From Parundibacterium terreum (GTDB taxonomy: Bacteria; Pseudomonadota; Gammaproteobacteria; Burkholderiales; Burkholderiaceae_D), in NCBI RefSeq assembly GCF_014636315.1, contig NZ_BMED01000002.1, positions 310,001 to 374,000 on the forward strand: a DNA stretch of 64,000 bases, in the 5' to 3' direction. The notes under the pieces were generated by a model. The model did not search any database, was not told where the DNA came from, and was given only the letters and a program-made list of their open reading frames with translations. The translations under genes and the position numbers were made by a program. This document shows, piece by piece, positions 22,799 to 31,526 of this stretch. Every line of letters starts with the position of its first letter. Position 1 is the first letter of the stretch.

Positions 22799-25462
22799 TT
22801 AGATCTTGGCGCGGATACCGAAGTAGATCTGACGGCCGTTCTTGTAGAACGCACGTGGTTGATCCGGTGTCGTTGCATAGGATTTCAGCATAGGATCGTT
22901 CAGGTCCTTGCCTTCCAGCGTCAAGGTCAGATACTTGTTGACGTTGTAGGATACGGCAGCAGAAACAGTACCGACCGAATCCTGATAGATAGCGCTGTTA
23001 CGGTCCAGGCCATTCAGGAAGGCAGAGCGATAGCTGTATTGCAGACGGGCGCTGAAAGTGTCGTTTTCGAAATAAGCACCCAGGTTATAGGAGTTCTTCG
23101 AAGTACCAACCATGCTGCAATCGCCACTTGTTGCACATGCGGAGCCAGTTGCCTTGCCTGTTTCTTTGCCATCAGCATAGGTGTAGTTCGCATTCACACC
23201 GAAACCGTAGCCCAGATCCTGGATGTAAGACAGTTCGACGCCTTTCACTTCCGCAGTCGTGTTCAACGCAGCGCTCATGTTGTACACGGTGTTTTTCTTC
23301 TGTGCATTGTTGAAGAAAGTTTGCTGGAAGGAACCGTAAGTCACATAGGAATCCATCGACATGTCGAAGACGCCGACAGACAGCAGGGACTTAGGTGCGA
23401 AATACCATTCCAGGCTGGCGTCGAAGTTATTCGAACGGATAGGCTTCAGGTTAGGATTACCGCCCGAACCAGTCATTTGCGTATCCAGCAAGCTCAGGGA
23501 TGCCAATTGACCGAAATCAGGACGCGCCATGGTGCGGCTGACAGCAAAACGGCTTACCAGGTTCTTGCCCAGCTCAACGCGGAAGTTGGCGCTAGGCAGG
23601 ATATCTGTGTAGCTGTTGTCTGTAACGATAGGATTCCATACATCGTTAGGCGAACCATTTTCTACGTGCTCTTTAGTGCTGACTGCGCGCACACCGAAGT
23701 TACCGGAAACCATGTCGGTGCTGAAGTTAGCCATTGCATATGCGGCCTGGACGTCTTCCTTGATCTTGAACTCAGACTGGTAAGAGTGAGCGCTGAAAGT
23801 GATGTACTTGTTGGCCCAGCCAGTGACGGAATCACCAGTCATGGTCCAGGTGTTATTCAACACGTTAGGCAAGCTGGAATTGAAATTCGTCACACCAGTA
23901 GGAGCATTGGCAACCAGTGTACCCGCATCGGCAACCGTACCATTCAGATAGCTCAGGTCACGGTCATGGGTTGCAAAGCGCACGCCGAAGTTCACGCTGT
24001 GCAGGATGTCGTTGCCTGTTTTCCACAAGCCATCGACCTGTCCATAGGTTTCCTTGTCGTTTGCTGTCACCTTGGATGCCCAGCCGCCAACCTGGCCTAC
24101 GCTGCGGAAAGTCAGTTTGTCGGAGTTGGGAACAATGACGGTGGATGGCGAAGCCAGGCCGTTCAGCGTGATGCTGCCGCCACTGTACGCATTCCACGCT
24201 TCGTAGCCGATATCCTGGGTATAACCGGTACCCCTGGTCTGACCCAGCTTGCCTTCAAAGCTGAGCGAAGCGCTGGCCTTGTAGGACGCATCCAGGTTGA
24301 CGAACTTGGAGTCGCTGTAGGACCCAGGACGCACCGCGATATCCTGCACAGAAGAAGACATCGCAGAGCAGTCTTTTCCTGTTGGACAGGTAGTCGGGAA
24401 AGTGATGTTGGTGAGGGTGTTGCCGGTAATCGTCCAGCTCGATGGCGCCACGCCGCCCACACCGGACCAGTTATTGGTCAGGATGCTGTACGGAGGGAAC
24501 ATCATGTTGCGGTTGACGTTGGATGCGTCCAGCTTGGAGTAGAAGCCGGTCAGATCCAGAGTCCATTCGGTGTTTGGCTTGAACTGTACATCAATCAGGC
24601 CGCCCTTGCGTTCACGCTTTTGTTCGAACTGGGAGGTACCGGTCAGCAGGGAGATATTCTTGCCCAGCACTTCAGGATGCGCCTGGGTCCAGCCCGAGCC
24701 ATCGTAGCCGGCAGACATTTTGTCCCACCACAGGAATTCCTGGCCGTCACGTTTCAGAGAGCGCTTTTCGTCAAAGGCCTGCACCAGCACGCCCAGAGTG
24801 TTGTCGGCATTTTTCCAGTTGAACAATGCGCTGAACTGACCGTCAGTCTTGCTTGCCAGGCTGGAGTTCACGCCTTCAACAGTAGCTATACCGGTGAAGT
24901 TTTCCTTGAAGTCCAGAGGCTTGCGGGTTTCGATATCGACGGAACCGGCAGCACCACCTTCTACCAGGTTAGCCTGGGAGCTCTTGTGGACAGTTACACG
25001 GCCGATCAATTCGGATGGGAACAGGGAATAGCTGACGCTACGGCCGCCGCCGGTAATATTGGCTGCGTACCAGTCACCACTGGATACCGTGTGGCCATTC
25101 AATGTCGTCAGTGTCAAAGCAGATGGCGTGCCGCGCAAGGCCACACGATCGTTTTCGCCGAAACCGCCTTCAGTACCGCCGGCAGTTGCAACGCTAACGC
25201 CAGGAATACGCTGCAGGGAATCTGCCACGTTTTTGTCCGGCATCTTACCCACGTCTTCGGAAGTGATCACTTCGACGACGGAATCGGAATTACGTTTTTG
25301 ATTGATGGATTGCTGCAAGGAAGCGCGGATACCCGTTACCACGACTTCTTGTGCCTTTGCATCGCCCGCTTTTGCATCGGCTTGCTGTGCATGCGCCGAC
25401 ATGGCGCTACTCATAATGAGTAGCGCGACAGCGGATGCAATTGGTGTCAAATTGCTCTTCAT
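22799..25462 (-). CDS. TonB-dependent outer-membrane receptor, TIGR01782 type, probably for chito- or amino-sugar oligosaccharides
   Basis: 887 residues. A signal peptide (about 1-25, ending S-A-H-A) precedes a TonB box-like region (EVVVTGIRASLQQSINQKR), the plug with D-V-G-K-M-P-D-K-N-V-A-D-S-L-Q-R-I-P-G-V-S-V, and a 22-strand barrel. The opening pattern is that of the Xanthomonas/Caulobacter carbohydrate receptors. A strong ribosome site GGGGGAG lies three bases before the ATG. Next to a TonB-ExbBD set and the nag operon, uptake of chitooligosaccharides or muropeptides is the best guess. The chain ends in R-A-K-I, not the usual terminal aromatic residue. Confidence 0.9.
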   Translation of the reverse strand: MKSNLTPIASAVALLIMSSAMSAHAQQADAKAGDAKAQEVVVTGIRASLQQSINQKRNSDSVVEVITSEDVGKMPDKNVADSLQRIPGVSVATAGGTEGGFGENDRVALRGTPSALTLTTLNGHTVSSGDWYAANITGGGRSVSYSLFPSELIGRVTVHKSSQANLVEGGAAGSVDIETRKPLDFKENFTGIATVEGVNSSLASKTDGQFSALFNWKNADNTLGVLVQAFDEKRSLKRDGQEFLWWDKMSAGYDGSGWTQAHPEVLGKNISLLTGTSQFEQKRERKGGLIDVQFKPNTEWTLDLTGFYSKLDASNVNRNMMFPPYSILTNNWSGVGGVAPSSWTITGNTLTNITFPTTCPTGKDCSAMSSSVQDIAVRPGSYSDSKFVNLDASYKASASLSFEGKLGQTRGTGYTQDIGYEAWNAYSGGSITLNGLASPSTVIVPNSDKLTFRSVGQVGGWASKVTANDKETYGQVDGLWKTGNDILHSVNFGVRFATHDRDLSYLNGTVADAGTLVANAPTGVTNFNSSLPNVLNNTWTMTGDSVTGWANKYITFSAHSYQSEFKIKEDVQAAYAMANFSTDMVSGNFGVRAVSTKEHVENGSPNDVWNPIVTDNSYTDILPSANFRVELGKNLVSRFAVSRTMARPDFGQLASLSLLDTQMTGSGGNPNLKPIRSNNFDASLEWYFAPKSLLSVGVFDMSMDSYVTYGSFQQTFFNNAQKKNTVYNMSAALNTTAEVKGVELSYIQDLGYGFGVNANYTYADGKETGKATGSACATSGDCSMVGTSKNSYNLGAYFENDTFSARLQYSYRSAFLNGLDRNSAIYQDSVGTVSAAVSYNVNKYLTLTLEGKDLNDPMLKSYATTPDQPRAFYKNGRQIYFGIRAKI

Positions 25463-25615
25463 TTACTCCCCCTCGATGTTGGCCTTTGGATGCATAACCG
25501 GCCAGTTTTAATAAAAACTACCTGATGCCCGTCCGTGATGTTGTGAACCAGTACAGCACACGGCTGAGCCTTTCAATACAACGCCTACGTAACCAATCTA
25601 ATATTCAAATCAACG

Positions 25616-25628
25616 CCACTTAAATGCC
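25616..25628. promoter_or_regulatory. Candidate GntR-family operator upstream of the TonB receptor
   Basis: CCACTTAAATGCC matches the reverse complement of the operon site at 19454-19466 in 12 of 13 positions. On the minus strand the wider sequence AAGTGGCATTTAAGTGGC (25632-25615) contains two AAGTGGC units 11 bases apart, the same spacing as at the nag operon promoter. It is about 155 bases upstream of the receptor ATG. Confidence 0.45.
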
Positions 25629-26453
25629 ACTTATCTAGGCACTGGAGTTGAACCTTTTCTCCATTGCCTTGATAAAGAGCATTTGCTTGCAGTCCGTTGC
25701 GCCAGCTCTACCAGGTCTGCTAGGTCTGCCGTTGCGGGAAATCGAGGTCCCTGTTTCTCCAGTTGCCCTAAACTCTGCAAGCTTCCAAAACTATTCAGTC
25801 CCGAATATTTGTTCTGGAAACGTCGATTGGAAGCAACTTTAGATTTCTCAAAAGTGGCTGTCAAGCGGTATCTACGTGGTATTATCGAATAAAGTATTGG
25901 TATTAATAATATTATTTAAAACATTATCGCAACACCTTGTTTTATATATTGTTTTTAAAAACAACATGCGTGTTTTTCAACAACTGGACTTACCATTTTT
26001 TTATCAATACCAAATATGTTTATAAGGTTTTTGAGCAGTTTTTTAATCCCTGCAGAATAAACGGCGGGATGTTAGCGATACCAGCGCGATGCCCCAAAAA
26101 AATCTAAAAAAGCGACTCATCACGCCCCGTTTTCCCTATGAAAAATCATTGGCGAGCGAGCGCACTCCTGCTTCTGCAAGTCCCCCCAAAAAGCAGCCAG
26201 GTCTTCTCTGGTGAAAAACCGGCAGCGCCTGCATGGCCGAAAGTGGTATTACCGCGGCCAGGCGTGCCTATTTTTTAACGCTGCCATGCACAAACATCTG
26301 CGTTAGTACCCCGGCAGGCCCTGCGCGCCGTATTCCATCTGCAGCTCGCGCCAAATTCAGGGCGCTCCACGTATCAATTTCCCTGCTTCGTCTCTTTCAG
26401 ATCGCAGCGATTTTGCTGCGGATTTACAGTGCACTTAATCCATGCCACCCGGC

Positions 26454-26467
26454 ACTGGTATTAACCA
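26454..26467. promoter_or_regulatory. TGGT-N4-ACCA palindrome upstream of the DUF2141 gene
   Basis: ACTGGTATTAACCA matches the DasR-type consensus ACTGGTCTAGACCA at 11 of 14 positions and lies just before the ribosome site of the DUF2141 gene. It may be a further target of the local GntR regulator. A chance match in an AT-rich leader cannot be excluded. Confidence 0.3.
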
Positions 26468-26481
26468 ACAGGAGAAAAAAA

Positions 26482-26919
26482 ATGAAATCCAAATCCTTAG
26501 GAAAAATAATCGCGACTGCCGCTGCGATGCTATTTATAGGTGTTTCAGCCTCATCGCAGGCCGCTGACATCACGGTCAACGTGAAAAACCTGCGCTCGCC
26601 GAATGGCGCGCTGATGCTGGCGCTGTTTAATTCCGGGGAGGGCTTCCTGCAATCCGACAAGCAATTCAGCGCACAGATCATCTCCGCCGCACAGCAGCCG
26701 GCTGTCGCTGTATTCAAAAATGTTCCGGCAGGCCGTTATGCAGTCACGGTCTTCCATGATGAAAACGGAAACGGCAAGATGGATAAAAACTTGCTGGGCA
26801 TACCGACTGAGCGCTACGGCTTTTCCAATAACGCGACAGGCACCATGGGGCCACCGAGCTTTGAGCAGGCAGCGTTCACATTGAAAGACAATCAGGAAAT
26901 CACGATACAACTGCAATAA
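26482..26919 (+). CDS. DUF2141 secreted protein
   Basis: 145 residues. ATG 26482 follows AGGAG at a good distance. A signal peptide (about 1-28, ending S-S-Q-A-A) precedes a single DUF2141 domain with I-T-V-N-V-K-N-L-R-S-P-N-G-A-L, A-V-F-K-N-V-P-A-G-R-Y-A-V-T-V-F-H-D-E-N-G-N-G-K-M-D-K-N and G-I-P-T-E-R-Y-G-F-S-N-N. The D-E-N-G-N-G-K-M-D loop looks like a calcium-binding turn. The biochemical function of the family is unknown. It is 22 bases upstream of the carotenoid-oxygenase gene, so the two are probably one operon. Confidence 0.85.
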   Translation: MKSKSLGKIIATAAAMLFIGVSASSQAADITVNVKNLRSPNGALMLALFNSGEGFLQSDKQFSAQIISAAQQPAVAVFKNVPAGRYAVTVFHDENGNGKMDKNLLGIPTERYGFSNNATGTMGPPSFEQAAFTLKDNQEITIQLQ

Positions 26920-26941
26920 GCCCCTGCAAAAGGACAACATC

Positions 26942-28462
26942 ATGCAACGTCGCAATTTTTTAAAGCTGGTTGGCGCCGGCGCGCTGACTCCCTTGCTTTC
27001 TCAGTTCGCAAGTGCCGCAGAAATACTGGCCGGCTCAGCAGCCGATACCTGGGCAGCGAATTTCGCTGCAGCCGGAGCCGCCTCTCCCTGGCCCCTCGCC
27101 TACCGTTCAATAAATAAAGACTTGGCAGCAGATGCCAGCGTCACGGGCCGCTTTCCTGCCGCCGTGCAAGGAGTGCTATACCGGAATGGCCCGGCAGTAC
27201 ACGAACTGGGCGGGCAACGCTACCATCACTGGTTCGACGGCGACGGCATGATGCAGCGCTTTGCCATCACGGACAACAAGGTCCGGCATACCGGCAAGAT
27301 TATCCGCACCGAGAAATACGCCGTTGAAGCGGCTGCAGGCAAGCGCCTGTACAGCAGCTTCGGCACCAGCATACCCGGAGCACGAGCTCCCAGTTCTCCC
27401 GACTCTCTGAATGTCGCCAACATCAGCGTTTTGTCACTGAACGGTGAACTGCTGGCACTGTGGGAAGGCGGCTCTGCCTATCGCATGGATCCGGACAGCC
27501 TGCAAACGCGCGGCCCGAAAATATGGCGTGATGATCTGGCAGCGCTACCCTTTTCTGCCCACCCCAGAGTAGACCCCGACGGCACTGTCTGGAATTTCGG
27601 CATCAGCATGCTGGACAATGTGATGGTGCTGTATCAGATAGGCGTAGACGGAAAACTACGCAAGGCAGATGCGATCAGCATCCCGCAAATATCCATGGTG
27701 CATGATTTCGCGGTGACCGATAAACACCTGGTATTCCTGCTGCCACCGCTGCTCTTCGATCGCGACAAATTCAGTTCAGGCACCAGCTATCTGGATGCCC
27801 ATGCATGGAAACCCGAGCTGGGCATGCGCGTGCTGGTGGTAGACAAAAATGACTGGAGCAAAAGGCAGTGGATGCAGCTACCGGCGGGCTTCCTGTTTCA
27901 TGTGGGGAATGCCTGGGAAGATGCGCAAGGAACCATACGCATGGATTACATCCATACGGAAGATCCCAGCATCCTGTTCAAGGATACGCGGGAAGTGATG
28001 CGCGGCCAGTTCAGCCGCTCAGCCGTGCACCAGATTGCGCAAGTAAGCATAGACACGAAGAGGGGCAAGGCCAGCCAGCAGTTCATCGCCATCGATGCGG
28101 AGTTCCCCCGCATCGATCCGCGCCTGACAGGCTATCGCCACCAGCACATCTATCATGCGACCGAGACATGGGCCGACCATCCCGGTTTCAGTGCCATAGC
28201 AAGAACCAATCTGGAGAGCGGCAAGACCGATAAATATTCCTACGGCACCGCAACTATTGCAGAGGAACATATCTTCGTTCCTGAACCCGGCTCTGCGGCC
28301 GGTGCCGCGGGATGGATACTGGGCACCAGCCTGGACCTGGATAAAAAACTCACGCGGCTGTCCTGCTTCGCATCGGACCGGCTGGCGGATGGCCCGGTGG
28401 CACAGGCAAGCTTGCCGTATGCGCTGCCGATAGGTTTGCACGGCACGTTTGCCAAAGCCTGA
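26942..28462 (+). CDS. Carotenoid cleavage oxygenase family protein (RPE65-like), exported
   Basis: 506 residues. The start MQRRNFLKLVGAGALTPLL has a twin-arginine-like signal with an A-S-A-A cleavage region. The seven-bladed propeller carries the expected iron histidines in F-S-A-H-P-R-V-D-P-D-G, M-V-H-D-F-A-V-T, F-L-F-H-V-G-N-A-W-E-D and the final I-G-L-H-G-T-F. Family members cleave carotenoids, stilbenes or lignin-derived phenylpropanoids with O2. No carotenoid biosynthesis gene is in the window, so a stilbene or lignan substrate is as likely as a carotenoid. Periplasmic location is suggested by the signal. Confidence 0.88.
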   Translation: MQRRNFLKLVGAGALTPLLSQFASAAEILAGSAADTWAANFAAAGAASPWPLAYRSINKDLAADASVTGRFPAAVQGVLYRNGPAVHELGGQRYHHWFDGDGMMQRFAITDNKVRHTGKIIRTEKYAVEAAAGKRLYSSFGTSIPGARAPSSPDSLNVANISVLSLNGELLALWEGGSAYRMDPDSLQTRGPKIWRDDLAALPFSAHPRVDPDGTVWNFGISMLDNVMVLYQIGVDGKLRKADAISIPQISMVHDFAVTDKHLVFLLPPLLFDRDKFSSGTSYLDAHAWKPELGMRVLVVDKNDWSKRQWMQLPAGFLFHVGNAWEDAQGTIRMDYIHTEDPSILFKDTREVMRGQFSRSAVHQIAQVSIDTKRGKASQQFIAIDAEFPRIDPRLTGYRHQHIYHATETWADHPGFSAIARTNLESGKTDKYSYGTATIAEEHIFVPEPGSAAGAAGWILGTSLDLDKKLTRLSCFASDRLADGPVAQASLPYALPIGLHGTFAKA

Positions 28463-28498
28463 AGCGGGAAAGTTGAGGCGGGACAGCTTAAACGAAAA

Positions 28499-28519
28499 CC
28501 GGAGCCGCGCAGGCTCCGG
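28499..28519 (-). terminator. Rho-independent terminator after the pirin gene
   Basis: CCGGAGCC-GCGCA-GGCTCCGG hairpin; on the minus strand it is followed by TTTTCGTTT. It lies between two convergent genes and best serves the minus-strand pirin gene. Confidence 0.75.
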
Positions 28520-28525
28520 TAAAGG

Positions 28526-29404
28526 CTAACGGTCCGGTAGTGGAATGAACTCTGTTTCCCCCGGCACTTTGGGGAACATATCGGTCTGCTGGCTGGCCCA
28601 GGCGAATTTGGCTGTCTCTATCCGCTCCTTGGAGCTGGACACAAAGTTCCACCAAATGAAGCGCTTGCCATCCAGCGCCTCGCCGCCCAGTATCATCAGG
28701 ATAGTATCCTGCTGCGCCTGCACTTCCACAACCGCTCCTGCTTCCAGTATCGCCAGCGTACCAGCGGCCAGCGCTTCGCCATCCAGCGTCGCCGCACCGC
28801 TCACCACATACACGGCACGCTCTGCATAGTCAGCCTGCACCTGCAGCTTGCCGCCGCTTTGCAGATTCGCGGCGACATACAGGGTCGGGCTATGCGCCTT
28901 CACCGGCGATGTCTGGCCGTATGCACTACCGGCGAGGATATGCAGCTTGCCACCCTCTACATCCACGTAAGGCAACTCGGCGGCGGGATAGTGCCAGAAG
29001 CCAGGACTCATCTCTTCATCCGCTTGCGGCAGCGCGACCCACATCTGCAAACCCTGCACGACGGTTTTTTTCTCGCGGATTTCTTCCGGTATGCGTTCCG
29101 AATGCACGATGCCGCAACCGGATGCCATCCAGTTGACGTCGCCGGGCGTGATCAGTTGTACGCTACCCAGACTATCCCTGTGCATCATTGCACCGGAAAA
29201 CAGATAGGTCACGGTTGCCAGGCCTATATGCGGATGCGGGCGCACATCGCCCTCGGTAGTACCGGCATCAAATGTGACCGGGCCCATGTGATCGAAAAAC
29301 ACAAACGGACCCACGGTCCTCGCTTCCATCGATGGAAGCAGGCGTTTTACCGGGAAACCGATATCCCTGGTATGGCCCTGAATGAGATGGCGAATGCTGC
29401 TCAT
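28526..29404 (-). CDS. Pirin family protein
   Basis: 292 residues of the bicupin pirin family. The N-terminal cupin contains F-V-F-F-D-H-M-G-P and V-R-P-H-P-H-I-G-L-A-T-V-T-Y-L, whose histidines bind iron, and W-M-A-S-G-C-G-I-V-H-S-E-R. Pirins act as redox-sensing regulators or quercetin dioxygenases; which one applies here is not visible. ATG 29404 is preceded by GGAGGA at five bases, so the extra 15 codons of the open frame are not used. Confidence 0.92.
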   Translation of the reverse strand: MSSIRHLIQGHTRDIGFPVKRLLPSMEARTVGPFVFFDHMGPVTFDAGTTEGDVRPHPHIGLATVTYLFSGAMMHRDSLGSVQLITPGDVNWMASGCGIVHSERIPEEIREKKTVVQGLQMWVALPQADEEMSPGFWHYPAAELPYVDVEGGKLHILAGSAYGQTSPVKAHSPTLYVAANLQSGGKLQVQADYAERAVYVVSGAATLDGEALAAGTLAILEAGAVVEVQAQQDTILMILGGEALDGKRFIWWNFVSSSKERIETAKFAWASQQTDMFPKVPGETEFIPLPDR

Positions 29405-29598
29405 GAATTCCTCCGAAGAATGATCTGCATTGCAGTATGCAAATGCCAACTCCTATTATGGCCTAAATGAACAACAATGCGTTGAGCAGATGCAAACGGA
29501 GGCGAGACAGGCAACCGCAATTGAACAGCGGCACAAGACCTTCCCGCAATAGTAAAAAGCGGAGGCTCAGTGCAGCATTTCAAGGGAAAAGGGAAGAC

Positions 29599-29627
29599 CG
29601 GCTGAAACCTGGTTCAGGTTTCAGCCG
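29599..29627 (-). terminator. Stem-loop after prfC
   Basis: A perfect 13-bp stem (CGGCTGAAACCTG and its complement) with a GTT loop, 16 bases past the prfC stop. The tail on the minus strand is pyrimidine-rich rather than a clean T run. Confidence 0.6.
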
Positions 29628-29642
29628 CGGGGAGGGAGAGGT

Positions 29643-31310
29643 TTAATCCAGCTTGGCCGCATGCTCGCGGGTCGCGTGGAATACGACCTGCGGCCAGCGT
29701 TCTTGCGTCAGGCGCAAGTTGACGCCGGAGGTCGCCAGATACGCCAGATTACCGGCAGCATCATGTGCCAGGTTATGGCCTGCGCTGGATTTTTCAAAGT
29801 CCGCCAGCATTTTCTTGTCTTCGCAGGTTACCCAGCGCGCGCTGCTGATGCTGGTGCCTTCAAATACCGCATCCACGCCATATTCATTCTTGAGGCGGCT
29901 GGCAACTACTTCAAACTGCAGCACGCCGACCGCGCCCAGTACCAGATCACCGCTATTGACCGGCTTGAATACCTGCACGGCACCCTCCTCGCCCAATTGC
30001 TGCAAGCCTTTTTGCAACTGCTTGGTCTTCATCGGGTTCAGGATGCGCGCGGTACGGAAGAAATCCGGTGCAAAGTAAGGTATGCCGGTAAATTGCAGCA
30101 ATTCACCTTCAGAAAAACTGTCGCCGATCTGCATATTGCCGTGGTTGGGCAGGCCGATAATATCGCCTGCGTACGCCTCTTCCACCTGCTCGCGGCTGGA
30201 TGCCATGAAGGTCACCACGCTGGAGACCTTGATATCGCGGTTCAGACGCAGGTGCTTCAGTTTCATGCCGCGCTCAAAACGGCCCGAGCACACTCGCAGG
30301 AAGGCAATACGGTCGCGGTGTGCGGGGTCCATATTGGCCTGGATCTTGAATACGAAACCGGAAAAAGGGACTTCCACGGGCTCTACTGCACGCACGGTCG
30401 CATCGCGCTGGCGTGGTGCCGGAGCCCAGTCCAGCAAGGCGTTCAGAATTTCGCGTACGCCGAAGTTGTTGATCGCAGAGCCGAAAAATACCGGGGTCTG
30501 CGTGCCTGCCAGGAAAGCATCCAGATCGAAGGGATGCGAAGCACCGTGCACCAGCTCCACCTCCATCTTCAGTTGTTCTATCTCCAGCGGGAACATTTCC
30601 GCCAGGCGTGGATTGTCGATACCTTTCAGCACTTCAAACTGCTGGTCGGCACGATCGCTGCCTGCGGCAAACAACATGATTTCGTCGCGCAGGATGTGGT
30701 ACACACCGCGGAAAGTCTTGCCCATGCCGATAGGCCAGGTCACCGGTGCGCACTGTATCTTCAGCACCGATTCCAGCTCGTCCAGCAATTCCAGCGGATC
30801 GCGGGTTTCGCGGTCCATCTTGTTGACGAAGGTAATAATGGGCGTGTTACGCATGCGGCAAACGTTCAGCAGCTTGATCGTCTGTTCTTCCACACCCTTG
30901 GCCGCATCGATCACCATCAGGGCGGAATCGACGGCGGTCAGCACGCGGTAGGTATCTTCCGAGAAGTCCTGGTGACCCGGTGTATCCAACAGATTGACGA
31001 CGTGATCGCGGTATTCAAACTGCATGACCGAGCTGGCAACGGAAATGCCGCGCTGCTTTTCTATCTCCATCCAGTCCGAGGTTGCGTGGCGTCCGCTTTT
31101 ACGCGCCTTGACGGTACCCGCCAATTGAATAGCACCGGAAAACATCAGCAGTTTTTCAGTCAGCGTTGTCTTACCCGCATCCGGGTGGGAAATAATCCCG
31201 AAAGTGCGGCGGCGGGCGACTTCGCGATTGATCAGATCGCTGGAAACGTGCTTGTTTTCAACAACGTCCAGGTTTTCTGCAGATTCGGTTTGGGGGGTAA
31301 TGTCAGACAC
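29643..31310 (-). CDS. prfC: Peptide chain release factor 3
   Basis: 555 residues, slightly longer than E. coli RF3 owing to an acidic N-terminal tail of about 25 residues. The GTPase has its P-loop SHPDAGKT at 41-48, the switch segment [18 protein letters not shown] and N-K-M-D-R-E. The wording S-H-P-D-A-G-K-T separates RF3 from EF-G. It removes RF1/RF2 from the ribosome after termination. It is a single transcription unit. Confidence 0.96.
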   Translation of the reverse strand: MSDITPQTESAENLDVVENKHVSSDLINREVARRRTFGIISHPDAGKTTLTEKLLMFSGAIQLAGTVKARKSGRHATSDWMEIEKQRGISVASSVMQFEYRDHVVNLLDTPGHQDFSEDTYRVLTAVDSALMVIDAAKGVEEQTIKLLNVCRMRNTPIITFVNKMDRETRDPLELLDELESVLKIQCAPVTWPIGMGKTFRGVYHILRDEIMLFAAGSDRADQQFEVLKGIDNPRLAEMFPLEIEQLKMEVELVHGASHPFDLDAFLAGTQTPVFFGSAINNFGVREILNALLDWAPAPRQRDATVRAVEPVEVPFSGFVFKIQANMDPAHRDRIAFLRVCSGRFERGMKLKHLRLNRDIKVSSVVTFMASSREQVEEAYAGDIIGLPNHGNMQIGDSFSEGELLQFTGIPYFAPDFFRTARILNPMKTKQLQKGLQQLGEEGAVQVFKPVNSGDLVLGAVGVLQFEVVASRLKNEYGVDAVFEGTSISSARWVTCEDKKMLADFEKSSAGHNLAHDAAGNLAYLATSGVNLRLTQERWPQVVFHATREHAAKLD

Positions 31311-31526
31311 GGTAATGAAAGCTTTATGCGAAAGGGTGCCAGTTTAGCGGTTCTTGGGGTTTAAGTCGAACCTTCCCGCAGTGAGCCAGCCTGCGATGCT
31401 AATATGGTAAGCTGCAATTTTGGCATCTGCCGTGCTCAAGCTTATCTATTAGCTTGCCACCTACAATGAGAACCGGTCTGGGAATATTTGCCGCTTTTGC
31501 ACAATATCGGCCATTTGCAGGTCCCT

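Larger units (their letters stand above)
25463..26481. other. One-kilobase intergenic regulatory region between the TonB receptor gene and the DUF2141 gene
   Basis: No gene is supported; short frames here lack recognisable domains. The part at about 25860-26060 is AT-rich and includes the perfect palindrome TTGTTTTTAAAAACAA (25949-25964). Several AGTGGTAT-like half-sites occur: 25616-25628, 25875-25882 (CGTGGTAT), 25896-25903 (ATTGGTAT), 26242-26249 (AGTGGTAT) and 26454-26467. The region separates divergent genes, so it must hold promoters for both sides. Confidence 0.5.

Noticed and set aside
22859..25423. 854-codon open frame antisense to the TonB receptor
   Set aside because: It mirrors the receptor's codons, has no domain or ribosome site, and the receptor frame has clear family motifs.
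25463..26481. Short ORFs as small genes in the long intergenic region
   Set aside because: No ribosome sites or recognisable features, and base composition is unlike the neighbouring genes.
29661..31364. 567-codon open frame antisense to prfC
   Set aside because: Shadow of the conserved RF3 gene, with no recognisable domain.
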